Origin: Bacteroidota bacterium
GTDB taxonomy: Bacteria > Bacteroidota > Bacteroidia > Bacteroidales > Paludibacteraceae
Direction of reading: 5' to 3'
Length of the DNA stretch: 47,034 nt
Assembly: GCA_030706455.1 (NCBI GenBank)
Contig: JAUZOL010000009.1
Coordinates: 1-47,034 of the forward strand
Under the pieces are notes generated by a model. The model saw nothing but the letters and a program-made list of their open reading frames with translations, did not search any database and was not told the DNA's origin. Shown one piece after another: positions 1 through 8,293 of the stretch. Both the position numbers and the translations under genes were made by a program. The stretch's first letter is position 1. Each line of letters begins with the position of its first letter.

Positions 1-415
1 AGCCAATCGTATCCGCAGCCTCGAAACCAAGAAGGAGGCAATGGTGGATGAAGGAACGCGCGGCGAATGGATTGCCATTGTCAACTACGGTGTCATCGGA
101 TTGATTCAGCTTGCGCTGGGTTATGCCGATCAGCCAGACCTTGCTCCGGAAGAGGCTTTGGCGCTTTACGACAAATATATTCAGCAGACCAAAACGCTGA
201 TGATGGCCAAAAACCACGATTACGGAGAAGCATGGCGACTAATGCGGGTCAGCTCGTACACCGACATTATTCTGCAAAAGCTTAACCGCACCAAGCAGAT
301 CGAGTCGAACAACGGAGAAACGTTGATCTCCGAAGGCATCGATGCCAACTACTCCGACATGGTAAATTATGCCATCTTTGCGTTGATTAAAATAGATTTT
401 GAAGGAGAACAATAA
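1..415 (+). CDS. DUF1599 (Nmad1-type) protein, 5' end cut by window
   Basis: The reading frame is open from base 2 through the first in-frame ATG at 41, so the true start lies before the window and only the C-terminal ~138 residues are seen. The stretch K-N-H-D-Y-G-E-A-W, followed by conserved Arg/Lys positions and an acidic N-Y-S-D-M-V-N-Y segment, matches my knowledge of DUF1599 (PF07659, nucleotide modification associated domain 1), a small Bacteroidota family of unproven function. The next gene begins 1 base after the stop, and that gene's AAGGAG (402-407) lies inside this one, so the two are probably co-transcribed. In several Bacteroidales this gene precedes a BT_3928-type gene and tpiA, as here. 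Family call fairly sure, function unknown. Confidence 0.8.
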   Translation, partial: ANRIRSLETKKEAMVDEGTRGEWIAIVNYGVIGLIQLALGYADQPDLAPEEALALYDKYIQQTKTLMMAKNHDYGEAWRLMRVSSYTDIILQKLNRTKQIESNNGETLISEGIDANYSDMVNYAIFALIKIDFEGEQ

Positions 416-416
416 C

Positions 417-1655
417 ATGAATTCTCTACACAAAAATACACTTCGAATACTACGCTGGCTCTTTGGCGCAGTGTTTGTCTTTTCGGGCTTTGTTAAAGCT
501 ATCGACCCGCTGGGTGGCTCCTACAAATTTCAGGATTACTTTGCCGCCATGGGTCTAGAAAGCCTCAGCGCATTCGCACTGGTGTTGTCCGTTTTGCTCT
601 CTGCATTAGAAATGGTAATCGGATTGAATCTCATTGCCGGTATCCGCCTGAAGGAAACTTCGTGGGTTGCCCTGCTCTTTATGCTCTTCATGACAGGACT
701 CACGGCGTGGATCTACAAAGCCAACCCCGTGCACGACTGCGGCTGTTTTGGCGATGCGTTAGTCATCAGCAACAAAGCTACGTTCTACAAAAATATTGTA
801 CTGTTGGCAATGATTATCGGCATCCTTGTGTTGCGCAAACATCACACTACCACTCTCCGGCCGCTGTCAGAATGGATACTGGTAGCCTTTTCGTTCTTCA
901 GCGTGATGACTTTGTCGCACTTTAACTACCACTACCTGCCGATGGTCGATTTCCGACCTTACAAGATCGGAGCCAACATCCCTGAAGGAATGAAGATTCC
1001 TGATGGGGCTCCCAAAGACGAATATACCACCACGTTTATTTACGCGAAAAACGGGGTAAAGAAAGAGTTTACGCTTAACAACTATCCCGCTACTGACAGC
1101 ACCTGGAAGTTCGTTGATCAGAAAACTGTTTTGGTCAAAGAAGGATACAAACCACCCATTCACGACTTTTCGATTCAGAGTTCGGCAAATGGAGAAATCA
1201 CTGACATCGTACTGGGCAATAAAGGCTATTCTTTCCTGTTGGTGGCATACGACCTGAACAAGGCCGCAACCGACCGTTTCGAAAAGATAAACACCATTGC
1301 AGACTATGCAAAGAAAAATAACTATCCGTTCTATTGTTTAACGGCCTCAACGGGGAGCGATGTGGATGATTTTGTAAAGAGAACAGGACTGAAAGCAGAG
1401 ATTTGTAATGCCGACCCGATTATGCTTAAAACAACCATCCGCTCCAATCCGGGATTGATTCTGTTACACAATGGAACAGTAATTAATCACTGGCCTAACG
1501 GCTGGTTACCATCGTTCGACAAACCATTGAGCAATAATCCCAAAGATGAAATGCCGACCATTCCATCGTGGTTGCTGGTTATGGCTGTGGCCATTGCATA
1601 TACGACCGCATTTATCGTCTTGCGGCAAATTCTTATAAAACGATTTCAGAAATAA
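417..1655 (+). CDS. BT_3928-family DoxX/MauE-like membrane protein with periplasmic domain
   Basis: I place the start at ATG 417, 9 bases after an AAGGAG ribosome site, not at the in-frame TTG at 399 that would run through that site. The 412-residue protein opens with about four membrane helices of the DoxX/MauE type. Between helices, near residue 108, is the C-G-C-F-G motif common in MauE-like redox proteins. A helix near residue 150 leads into a soluble region of ~190 residues, probably periplasmic. It includes a possible thioredoxin-like part (Y-P-F-Y-C-L-T-A-S near residue 305), and a final helix and a basic tail end the protein. The combination is typical of the Bacteroidales family named after BT_3928. 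A thiol-redox role is inference. It sits between the DUF1599 gene and tpiA. Confidence 0.82.
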   Translation: MNSLHKNTLRILRWLFGAVFVFSGFVKAIDPLGGSYKFQDYFAAMGLESLSAFALVLSVLLSALEMVIGLNLIAGIRLKETSWVALLFMLFMTGLTAWIYKANPVHDCGCFGDALVISNKATFYKNIVLLAMIIGILVLRKHHTTTLRPLSEWILVAFSFFSVMTLSHFNYHYLPMVDFRPYKIGANIPEGMKIPDGAPKDEYTTTFIYAKNGVKKEFTLNNYPATDSTWKFVDQKTVLVKEGYKPPIHDFSIQSSANGEITDIVLGNKGYSFLLVAYDLNKAATDRFEKINTIADYAKKNNYPFYCLTASTGSDVDDFVKRTGLKAEICNADPIMLKTTIRSNPGLILLHNGTVINHWPNGWLPSFDKPLSNNPKDEMPTIPSWLLVMAVAIAYTTAFIVLRQILIKRFQK

Positions 1656-1698
1656 GAGAGATTTTTAATTTCCATCCATCAAATAAATACATTTAGAA

Positions 1699-2454
1699 AT
1701 GAGAAAGAACATTGTAGCAGGTAACTGGAAAATGAACAAAACCCTGCAAGAAGGCGTGGCTTTGGCCAAAGAATTGAACGAAGTTTTAGCATCAAAAACT
1801 CCTAATTGCGACGTAGTAATCGGCACTCCGTTTATCCACCTCGCAACTGTTGCTGCAACCGTTGATACAAAGAAAATCGGCGTTGCTGCTCAAAACTGTG
1901 CTAACAAAGAATCGGGTGCTTATACCGGTGAAGTAAGTGCCGCTATGGTAAAATCTACCGGTGCTGAATACGTAATCCTCGGCCACTCCGAACGTCGCGA
2001 ATACTACAACGAAACCAGCGCTATCCTGAACGACAAAGTGGCTTTGGCTTTGGCTAACGGTCTGACTCCGATCTACTGCTGCGGCGAAGCACTCGACATT
2101 CGTAACGCTGACAAACAAAACGAATTCGTTAAAAATCAGTTGGAAGAAACTATCTTCAACCTCAGCGCTGAAGACTTCAAGAAACTGGTTATCGCTTACG
2201 AACCTATCTGGGCTATCGGTACCGGTGTAACAGCCTCTACCGCACAGGCTCAGGATATGCTGAAATTTATCCGTAGCATCATCGCCGAAAAATTCGGTCA
2301 GGAAATCGCAGACAACACCTCTATCCTTTACGGTGGTAGCTGCAACGCTAAAAACGCTCCTGAACTGTTCGCTCAACCCGACATCGACGGTGGCCTGATC
2401 GGTGGCGCTTCGTTGAAAGCAGCCGACTTCGTTGCAATTATCGACGCATTTTGA
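1699..2454 (+). CDS. tpiA: Triosephosphate isomerase
   Basis: Interconverts dihydroxyacetone phosphate and glyceraldehyde 3-phosphate in glycolysis and gluconeogenesis in the cytoplasm. At 251 residues it is the normal length for TIM barrels. The active-site set is complete: Asn9 and Lys11 in G-N-W-K-M-N, catalytic His96 in G-H-S-E-R-R, catalytic Glu168 in [11 protein letters not shown], and the phosphate-binding G-G-S near residue 214. The ATG at 1699 gives the canonical N-terminus. Codon use is strongly biased to a few codons, as expected for an abundant enzyme. It follows the BT_3928-type gene by 43 bases and is followed by a strong terminator at 2535-2580. Confidence 0.97.
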   Translation: MRKNIVAGNWKMNKTLQEGVALAKELNEVLASKTPNCDVVIGTPFIHLATVAATVDTKKIGVAAQNCANKESGAYTGEVSAAMVKSTGAEYVILGHSERREYYNETSAILNDKVALALANGLTPIYCCGEALDIRNADKQNEFVKNQLEETIFNLSAEDFKKLVIAYEPIWAIGTGVTASTAQAQDMLKFIRSIIAEKFGQEIADNTSILYGGSCNAKNAPELFAQPDIDGGLIGGASLKAADFVAIIDAF

Positions 2455-2534
2455 AAAAGTAGGCAGGAGATAGTAGTCAGTAGCCAGTAGTTAATTGGCA
2501 TATTAGCATATTATCAAATTGTCACATTGTATTG

Positions 2535-2580
2535 GCGCGGAGATACAAGGTTCGCTTTGTAGCTTCGCGTCTTTTTTTCT
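2535..2580 (+). terminator. Rho-independent terminator after tpiA
   Basis: Bases 2536-2550 pair with 2555-2569 around a TTCG tetraloop (2551-2554). There is one A/G mismatch (2543/2562) and two G-T wobbles. A run of seven T follows at 2572-2578. It lies 81 bases after the tpiA stop. Its 3' arm contains TTTG (2556-2559), and a TAnnTTTG-like TACCTTTA (2580-2587) follows with 20 bases between, so a weak promoter for the next gene may overlap the terminator. Confidence 0.88.
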
Positions 2581-2591
2581 ACCTTTACCGT

Positions 2592-2864
2592 ATGGAAAAC
2601 GAACTTGCTAAACAGGTGAATATCGGTAAAGTAGTCGCAGCCAAACTCAATGAAGTGGGCATCTCTACGCCGGAAGAGCTCCGGGCACTCGGCAGCAAAC
2701 AGGCTTTTCTCCGTTTACAGACTGTAGACAGCGGAGCATGTCTGCACGAACTGATGGCGCTCGAAGGTGCCATTCAGGGCATCCGCAAATACGATCTGTC
2801 CGAAGGGGTCAAAGCCGACCTGAAACGATTTCATCAACTGTCTCAAAAGAATTTGTCGGAATAA
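2592..2864 (+). CDS. TfoX C-terminal domain protein
   Basis: A 90-residue protein starting at ATG 2592. The longer frame from TTG 2532 would read through the terminator and is rejected. The pattern I-G-K-V-V-A-A-K-L-N-E-V-G-I, then T-P-E-E-L-R-A-L-G-S-K-Q-A-F and a hydrophobic helix, is the helix-hairpin fold of the TfoX/Sxy C-terminal domain (PF04994). In gamma-proteobacteria the full-length protein regulates competence. Stand-alone C-terminal domains occur in Bacteroidota without a proven role, so a competence function should not be assumed. It is probably transcribed alone, since a terminator precedes it and 156 bases separate it from the helicase gene. Confidence 0.75.
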   Translation: MENELAKQVNIGKVVAAKLNEVGISTPEELRALGSKQAFLRLQTVDSGACLHELMALEGAIQGIRKYDLSEGVKADLKRFHQLSQKNLSE

Positions 2865-3020
2865 ACTTACTGCACAATAATAAAAATACCGACTACCATT
2901 AAGGCATGAAGAAGTTAAGCAAACATCTTTAATTCTTAATTTCTTAATGGTAAAATCAGATTTGCATCTCTCCTTTTTGTTTGAAGATTTATTATTGTCA
3001 TTTAATTGGTAATCATCAAC

Positions 3021-5348
3021 GTGAATCAGTTAGAAGAACTTCTCTCGCATCTCAATGAAAGTCAGCGGCAGGCGGTTGCCTACAACGAAGGGCCGTCGTT
3101 AGTTATCGCCGGTGCCGGCTCGGGCAAAACCCGTGTGCTGACTTACAAAATAGCATACCTGCTGTTGAGCGGTCTGCACCCCTCGTCTATTCTTGCGCTC
3201 ACCTTTACCAACAAAGCGGCCCGTGAGATGAAGGAGCGTATCGCCACGCTGGTGGGTCGCGACAAGGCCAAATGGCTCTGGATGGGCACGTTCCACTCCA
3301 TTTTTTCACGCATGTTGCGAGCCGAAGCCGAAAAACTCGGGTTCACGTCGGGATTTACCATCTACGATACGGCCGATTCCAAGAGTCTGATCAAAACCAT
3401 TGTCAAGGAGCTACAACTCGACGATAAAGTTTACAAACCAGCGGTGATTCACGGTCGTATTTCGTTTGCCAAAAACAACCTGCTGACGGCCGACAAATAC
3501 CAAAGCAACGGCGATTTGTACAAAGCCGACAGTGCTGCACGCATTCCGCGCACCGGCGATATCTACGCGCTGTATGCTTCACGCTGCCGTCAGGCCAATG
3601 CCATGGATTTCGATGATTTGTTGCTTTATACCAACATTCTCTTCCGTGACTATCCCGACGTACTGAACAATTACCGGCAACGTTTCGCGTTTATCCTCGT
3701 AGATGAGTATCAGGATACGAACTTCGCGCAGCATCTTATCGTAAAACGTCTTGCCGAACAGCACCAACGCATCTCGGTGGTGGGCGACGATGCCCAGAGC
3801 ATCTATTCGTTCCGTGGAGCAAACATCGACAACATTCTGAAATTCAAAAACCATTTTCCGGAGAGCAAACTGTTCAAACTGGAGCAGAATTACCGTTCTA
3901 CCCAAAGCATTGTGGCGGCAGCCAACAGCCTGATTCAGAAAAACAAAACACAAATTCAGAAGAACGTTTTTTCGGAAAATGCCAAAGGGCAACGCATTCA
4001 GGTGTTCAGCGCCATGACCGATACCGAAGAGGGCTTTAATATTGCCAACAAGGTTTCGGAAATTCATCTGACCCAGCACCATCCGTTCAGCGATTTTGCC
4101 ATACTCTACCGCACCAATGCTCAGTCGCGTATCTTTGAAGAGGCACTACGCAAACGCAATATTCCTTATAAAATTTACGGCGGACTGTCGTTCTACCAAC
4201 GCAAAGAAATCAAAGATGTGCTGGCTTATTTCCGGTTGGTCATCAACCCCTACGACGAAGAGGCACTGAAACGTGTCATCAACTATCCGGCACGCGGTAT
4301 CGGCGATACAACCGTCGGCAAAATTTCCGACTGCGCACATCTGCATCATGTCTCCATGTGGGAAGTGCTGAGCGATCCGCTGCAATTCAACCTGGCAGTC
4401 AATGCCGGAACAGCCGGTAAACTCTCGAAATTCCGCGACCTGATCTTCTCGTTCATTGAAAAATCGCCGCAACTGGATGCTTACGAAATGGCACAAGAGG
4501 TGGTCAAAGGAGCAGGCATCATGGCCGATGTCAGCGTGGACACTTCACCGGAAAACCTAAGCAAGCAGGAGAACCTGCATGAACTGGTGAACGGTATGCA
4601 CGAATTCTGCGAGCAACGCGTCAATGAAGGCGAAACCGAAATCGGACTGGTTTCGTTTATGTCGGAAGTATCGTTGCTTACCGATCAGGATAACGCGAAC
4701 GACGAAGATGCCGAGAAGCTCACCATGATGACCATCCACTCGGCAAAAGGACTCGAGTTCCGCAACGTATTTATTGTGGGAATGGAAGAGGGGTTGTTTC
4801 CCTCAGGGTATGTGGACAGCGAAAGTGAAGTGGAAGAGGAGCGTCGCCTGTTCTACGTGGCCATTACCCGCGCCGAAGAGCAGTGCTTTATCAGTTATGC
4901 CAAAAGCCGCTTCCGCAACGGGCAGCTCAATTTTCAGAACCCGAGCCGCTTTCTGGGCGACATCGACCAGCAATACCTCGACCTGCCCATCGATTACAAA
5001 ACGATGTACGGCAGAGGTCAGGAACGCAGCATCGACAAGGAACGGGAGCTGTTCAGCTCGCCAACCGCTTACAACCGTCCACAACCAATATTGACCAATG
5101 TAGGTTCGCACGAAACCAATAAGTGGAAAAAATTAAGCAACTCATCTGGAGAATCCTCAACCCAAGCCGTTCAATCGGCAGGCGGAATAGCCATCGGCAA
5201 CACGGTTCGGCACGAGAAGTTCGGCATCGGGCAGGTTGTCAATATTGAAAACGTGGATGGCAACAACAAAGCCACCGTCGACTTCGGAACCAACGGCACA
5301 CGGGCATTGCTGCTGAAATATGCAAAATTGGAAGTGATAAATAGATAG
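3021..5348 (+). CDS. UvrD/PcrA-type superfamily 1 DNA helicase
   Basis: An ATP-driven 3'-5' DNA helicase expected to act in nucleotide excision repair and in clearing replication or recombination intermediates. Every SF1A motif is visible: Walker A A-G-A-G-S-G-K-T near residue 32, T-F-T-N-K-A-A, the Walker B V-D-E-Y-Q-D-T-N, G-D-D-A-Q-S-I-Y-S-F-R-G, Q-N-Y-R-S-T, T-I-H-S-A-K-G-L-E-F and V-A-I-T-R-A. The last ~60 residues (V-R-H-E-K-F-G-I-G-Q-V-V) form the small Tudor-like tail typical of PcrA. I chose the GTG at 3021 (775 residues), which begins close to the conserved L-N-E-S-Q-R. An in-frame TTG at 3006 is equally possible. It converges on the universal stress gene across a hairpin at 5366-5406. 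Confidence 0.93.
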   Translation: MNQLEELLSHLNESQRQAVAYNEGPSLVIAGAGSGKTRVLTYKIAYLLLSGLHPSSILALTFTNKAAREMKERIATLVGRDKAKWLWMGTFHSIFSRMLRAEAEKLGFTSGFTIYDTADSKSLIKTIVKELQLDDKVYKPAVIHGRISFAKNNLLTADKYQSNGDLYKADSAARIPRTGDIYALYASRCRQANAMDFDDLLLYTNILFRDYPDVLNNYRQRFAFILVDEYQDTNFAQHLIVKRLAEQHQRISVVGDDAQSIYSFRGANIDNILKFKNHFPESKLFKLEQNYRSTQSIVAAANSLIQKNKTQIQKNVFSENAKGQRIQVFSAMTDTEEGFNIANKVSEIHLTQHHPFSDFAILYRTNAQSRIFEEALRKRNIPYKIYGGLSFYQRKEIKDVLAYFRLVINPYDEEALKRVINYPARGIGDTTVGKISDCAHLHHVSMWEVLSDPLQFNLAVNAGTAGKLSKFRDLIFSFIEKSPQLDAYEMAQEVVKGAGIMADVSVDTSPENLSKQENLHELVNGMHEFCEQRVNEGETEIGLVSFMSEVSLLTDQDNANDEDAEKLTMMTIHSAKGLEFRNVFIVGMEEGLFPSGYVDSESEVEEERRLFYVAITRAEEQCFISYAKSRFRNGQLNFQNPSRFLGDIDQQYLDLPIDYKTMYGRGQERSIDKERELFSSPTAYNRPQPILTNVGSHETNKWKKLSNSSGESSTQAVQSAGGIAIGNTVRHEKFGIGQVVNIENVDGNNKATVDFGTNGTRALLLKYAKLEVINR

Positions 5349-5365
5349 TGAGATGGCGAGGCAGA

Positions 5366-5406
5366 GAGAAAGTGAGATGGCGGATTACTCACCACCTCAC
5401 TTTCTC
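5366..5406. terminator. Hairpin between convergent genes, probable bidirectional terminator
   Basis: An 11-base arm, GAGAAAGTGAG (5366-5376), pairs perfectly with 5396-5406, with partial pairing further in. It lies between the helicase stop (5348) and the stop of the opposing stress-protein gene (5424). The flanking T-tracts are weak, so termination is inferred from position. The word AGTGAGATGGCG occurs twice, at 5348-5359 and 5371-5382, which suggests a local duplication. Confidence 0.5.
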
Positions 5407-5423
5407 ACGACCTTACTTCTCTC

Positions 5424-6536
5424 TTAGGAGTGGAACACCAACATTGGGGTGTCGGTATGGAAAATCATTTTGTGCGCCACACTAGGATTGAAAAGGTGCG
5501 TGAACAGACTCCGTTTCCGTGAATTCAACGAAATCAGGCCGATTCTCTTTTCTTCAACAACAGCCTGTAATTCGGACAACAGATTATCGTCTTTAATTGA
5601 TAAGAACTCAAAATCAAGGTTTGGATAGTTCTTCGTAAAATAATCGGTAATTCCTTTCAGCTGTTCCTGATTGAAGTTCTTTTCCTTGTGAGACTGGATA
5701 TGAGTCAGGAACACTTTTATTTTGAAAGGTTTCAAAAACTGCATCATCTTATCGAAAGCCAACAGATCTTTCTGATCGAATCCACTGGCAAAAGCCACGT
5801 TGTACACGCCATCGCCATCAAATAAAGAGACATTTTCGGGCACGGCCAAAACCGGCACCCGGCAACGGTCAATGATTTCAGCCGTCACACTGCCAATCAG
5901 ATCGGCCTCTTTCTGATCCTTTCCTCTTGTACCCATCACAACCAATGAAGGTTCTCTCTCTTTTACATACGAAAGGATAGCATCTTCAGGAACTCCCTCT
6001 TTCAGCTCGCAGGTAAATGATACGGATGGCAATTCATTCTTCTGCATTTTGCGTTTCAGCAGGTTTGCCAGATTCTCCAGATCGCCTTCTGCCTTCTTGA
6101 TAATCTGCCTCACCGCCTCATTTTCATAAATGTCATATGAAAGCGTTTCGGTAAGTTGTGCTATCGAAAACACCGGACTGTAATAAGCATGCAGCACAAC
6201 AACCTTGGCACTGAGCAATTTTGCCATGCGAAAACCAAATTCGCACGCACGAATCGAATAATCCGAAAAGTCAACCGGTATCATTACCACCGGAGCCTGC
6301 GGTTTATTCAATATATCCACGCCGCTTCTTTGCGCGGTTTCCATCTCCTCAATCACCTGCAGTGCATGAGCCAGATCTTTTTCTTTAATTCTGACTCTGA
6401 CTCCTGCAGCCACCTGAGGATGATCTTCACTCACCCGGTGCAAATGCGCTTCTATTCCCACCCGTTCGAGCAGGGTTTTGAGCACCTGTGCACGTTCGTA
6501 GGTATGAATGGCCACTGTTACATAATTCGTTTCCAT
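5424..6536 (-). CDS. Universal stress protein with N-terminal DUF2007-like domain and tandem USP domains
   Basis: This 370-residue protein has three parts. Residues 1-~75 resemble the small DUF2007 'putative signal-transducing' fold (T-Y-E-R-A-Q-V-L-K-T-L-L-E-R-V-G-I-E-A). Residues ~82-230 are a full USP domain whose G-T-R-G-(9)-G-S-V motif is the ATP-binding signature. Residues ~240-370 are a second USP-like domain without a recognisable G-x2-G-x9-G motif. The protein is therefore probably an ATP-binding stress regulator with one active and one degenerate nucleotide site. ATP binding is inferred from the motif. It is transcribed towards the helicase. Upstream on its strand is TATATTTG (complement of 6575-6582), a perfect Bacteroidota -7 box. 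Confidence 0.85.
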   Translation of the reverse strand: METNYVTVAIHTYERAQVLKTLLERVGIEAHLHRVSEDHPQVAAGVRVRIKEKDLAHALQVIEEMETAQRSGVDILNKPQAPVVMIPVDFSDYSIRACEFGFRMAKLLSAKVVVLHAYYSPVFSIAQLTETLSYDIYENEAVRQIIKKAEGDLENLANLLKRKMQKNELPSVSFTCELKEGVPEDAILSYVKEREPSLVVMGTRGKDQKEADLIGSVTAEIIDRCRVPVLAVPENVSLFDGDGVYNVAFASGFDQKDLLAFDKMMQFLKPFKIKVFLTHIQSHKEKNFNQEQLKGITDYFTKNYPNLDFEFLSIKDDNLLSELQAVVEEKRIGLISLNSRKRSLFTHLFNPSVAHKMIFHTDTPMLVFHS

Positions 6537-6574
6537 AACACTATTTTACAAAATTATTGCTTTCGTCGATATTG

Positions 6575-6582
6575 CAAATATA
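6575..6582 (-). promoter_or_regulatory. Putative -7 box of the universal stress gene
   Basis: The minus strand reads TATATTTG, a perfect match to the Bacteroidota -7 element TAnnTTTG, 38 bases before the ATG of the stress-protein gene. I found no TTTG/TTG at 19-21 bases upstream, so only half of the promoter is supported. Confidence 0.45.
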
Positions 6583-6713
6583 ATGCAAAAAACAAGATTA
6601 TGAGACCGGCGACAACTAATATTTTCTAATCTTTTTGAGTCGAATACTTGACAAAATCAAAAATTATTCCCAATTTTGGCAACAATTTTTACACTTTAAT
6701 TAACCTGGAACCA

Positions 6714-7049
6714 ATGAGTGAGTTTAGACATAGAGATGACAGAGAAAATAAGGAGAAAGACATTGTGTTTTCCAAGGCAATTAAAGCAGGTAAACGCATT
6801 TATTATATTGACGTTAAGCAGAGTCGTAACGAAGATTACTACGTTGCAATAACAGAAAGCAAAAAGCGTATTTCTGGAATGGACAACGCTCAGGTTGTAT
6901 CTTTCGAAAAGCACAAAATATTTCTTTACAAAGAAGATTTTGTGAAATTTATCAACGGACTGGAAGAAGTGATAGGTTTTGTCAACGAAAAAAACAGAGG
7001 GCAAGCAGCTTCCGCTGTTGACATTTCTGAAGATGCCAACGACAACTGA
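6714..7049 (+). CDS. PUR-family DNA/RNA-binding protein (DUF3276)
   Basis: A 111-residue protein starting at ATG 6714 (M-S-E-F-R-H-R-D-D). A TTG 66 bases upstream is in frame but adds an unlikely hydrophobic extension. The layout of alternating strands (K-R-I-Y-Y-I-D-V-K, D-Y-Y-V-A-I-T-E-S-K, K-H-K-I-F-L-Y-K-E-D-F) and a terminal helix is the single-repeat PUR fold (PF11680), known in Borrelia Bpur and widespread in Bacteroidota. Such proteins bind single-stranded DNA and RNA and usually dimerise. The specific targets here are unknown. It is apparently monocistronic, between the divergent stress gene and the threonine aldolase. Confidence 0.87.
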   Translation: MSEFRHRDDRENKEKDIVFSKAIKAGKRIYYIDVKQSRNEDYYVAITESKKRISGMDNAQVVSFEKHKIFLYKEDFVKFINGLEEVIGFVNEKNRGQAASAVDISEDANDN

Positions 7050-7184
7050 TTAACGCAAGTTCCTTTAACAATTGGAATCTTCAAATCACAAGACTGCAAA
7101 CCTTTGATCAAAAAGCGGATAAACAGTTATCAACTTCTATGATTTGTTGATTTGAAGATACCTGAAATATCAACAAACCAACGA

Positions 7185-8219
7185 ATGAAAAGTTTTGCAA
7201 GTGATAATTATTCGGGCATCCACCCGAACATCCTCAACGCAATAGCAGAAGCCAATCAGACACATGTTTCCTCTTACGGTAACGATCCGTTTACGGCAAA
7301 AGCTGAACATCTTTTCAAACAACAATTTGGGCAGGAAACTGAAGTCCTTTTCGTATTCAACGGAACCGGCGCCAACATCACAGCACTCCAGTGTGCGGTA
7401 CAATCATTTCACTCCATTCTTTGTTCAAAAACGGCACATATTAACGTTGACGAATGCGGCGCATTGATGAAAGCTACCGGCTGTCAGTTACATGCGATAG
7501 AGACACCGGATGGCAAACTCACGCCCGAACTTATCGCTCCGTTCCTCTCCGACCTTGGCAATATTCACCACACACAACCACGGGTAATTTCCATCACTCA
7601 ATGTACTGAAGTGGGAACAGTTTATTCATTGGATGAACTTACGACCTTGTGCCGGTTTGCTCATCAAAACGGACTTTATGTTCATCTTGACGGTGCCCGT
7701 ATTGCCAATGCTCTGGCATCACTCGGATGTAGCGCCAAAGCCGGAACAGTCGATTGCGGCATTGATATTATGAGTTTCGGGGGAACCAAAAACGGACTGA
7801 TGATCGGGGAAGCTGTCCTTATTTTCAATAAAGATCTGGTTGCCAATGCTCAGTTTGTACGCAAGCAACTGGCTCAGCTTTTTTCAAAAATGCGTTTCAT
7901 CTCCGCACAGTTTGTTGCCCTGCTCGAAAACAACCTGTGGCTCACCATGGCTGCTCATTCCAATGCCATGGCTCAACTACTGACCCGTGAAGTAAGCACT
8001 ATTCCCCAGGTGAAGATAACACAACCTACGAATGCCAATGGAGTGTTTGCGCTCATTCCACCTGCCATTGTGGAACCATTACAGAAAGAGTTTCCGTTTT
8101 ATCTGTGGGATGAACAAACGTGCGAAGCCCGCTGGATGTGTTCATTCGATACAACCGAAGAAGAAATCCGTATCTTTGTGAAACGCATCAAAGAACTTTG
8201 TGACGGCATGAAGCATTGA
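7185..8219 (+). CDS. Low-specificity L-threonine aldolase family protein
   Basis: A PLP-dependent fold-type I enzyme, expected to cleave L-threonine or L-allo-threonine to glycine and acetaldehyde in the cytoplasm. The 344-residue product from ATG 7185 begins S-F-A-S-D-N-Y-S-G-I-H-P, the usual family opening. Also visible are Y-G-N-D-P-F-T, V-F-N-G-T-G-A-N (phosphate loop), H-L-D-G-A-R-I-A-N-A with the PLP-contacting Asp, and S-F-G-G-T-K-N-G with the Schiff-base Lys. The in-frame TTG at 7152 is less attractive. Members of this family can also act on beta-hydroxy amino acids other than threonine, so substrate choice is uncertain. Its neighbours do not point to a pathway. Confidence 0.9.
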   Translation: MKSFASDNYSGIHPNILNAIAEANQTHVSSYGNDPFTAKAEHLFKQQFGQETEVLFVFNGTGANITALQCAVQSFHSILCSKTAHINVDECGALMKATGCQLHAIETPDGKLTPELIAPFLSDLGNIHHTQPRVISITQCTEVGTVYSLDELTTLCRFAHQNGLYVHLDGARIANALASLGCSAKAGTVDCGIDIMSFGGTKNGLMIGEAVLIFNKDLVANAQFVRKQLAQLFSKMRFISAQFVALLENNLWLTMAAHSNAMAQLLTREVSTIPQVKITQPTNANGVFALIPPAIVEPLQKEFPFYLWDEQTCEARWMCSFDTTEEEIRIFVKRIKELCDGMKH

Positions 8220-8293
8220 TGCTCGTCTGTCAAACAGCTGTATTATGCTCATTTTGCCAGATTGTATTATTAATTATTAATCATTAATTCGCT

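Noticed and set aside
1792-2376. 194-residue open frame antisense to tpiA
   Set aside because: It is a shadow of the biased codon use in tpiA and shows no family motif.
3579-4082. 167-residue open frame antisense to the helicase gene
   Set aside because: It lies wholly opposite a strongly conserved gene, with no start signal or recognisable domain.
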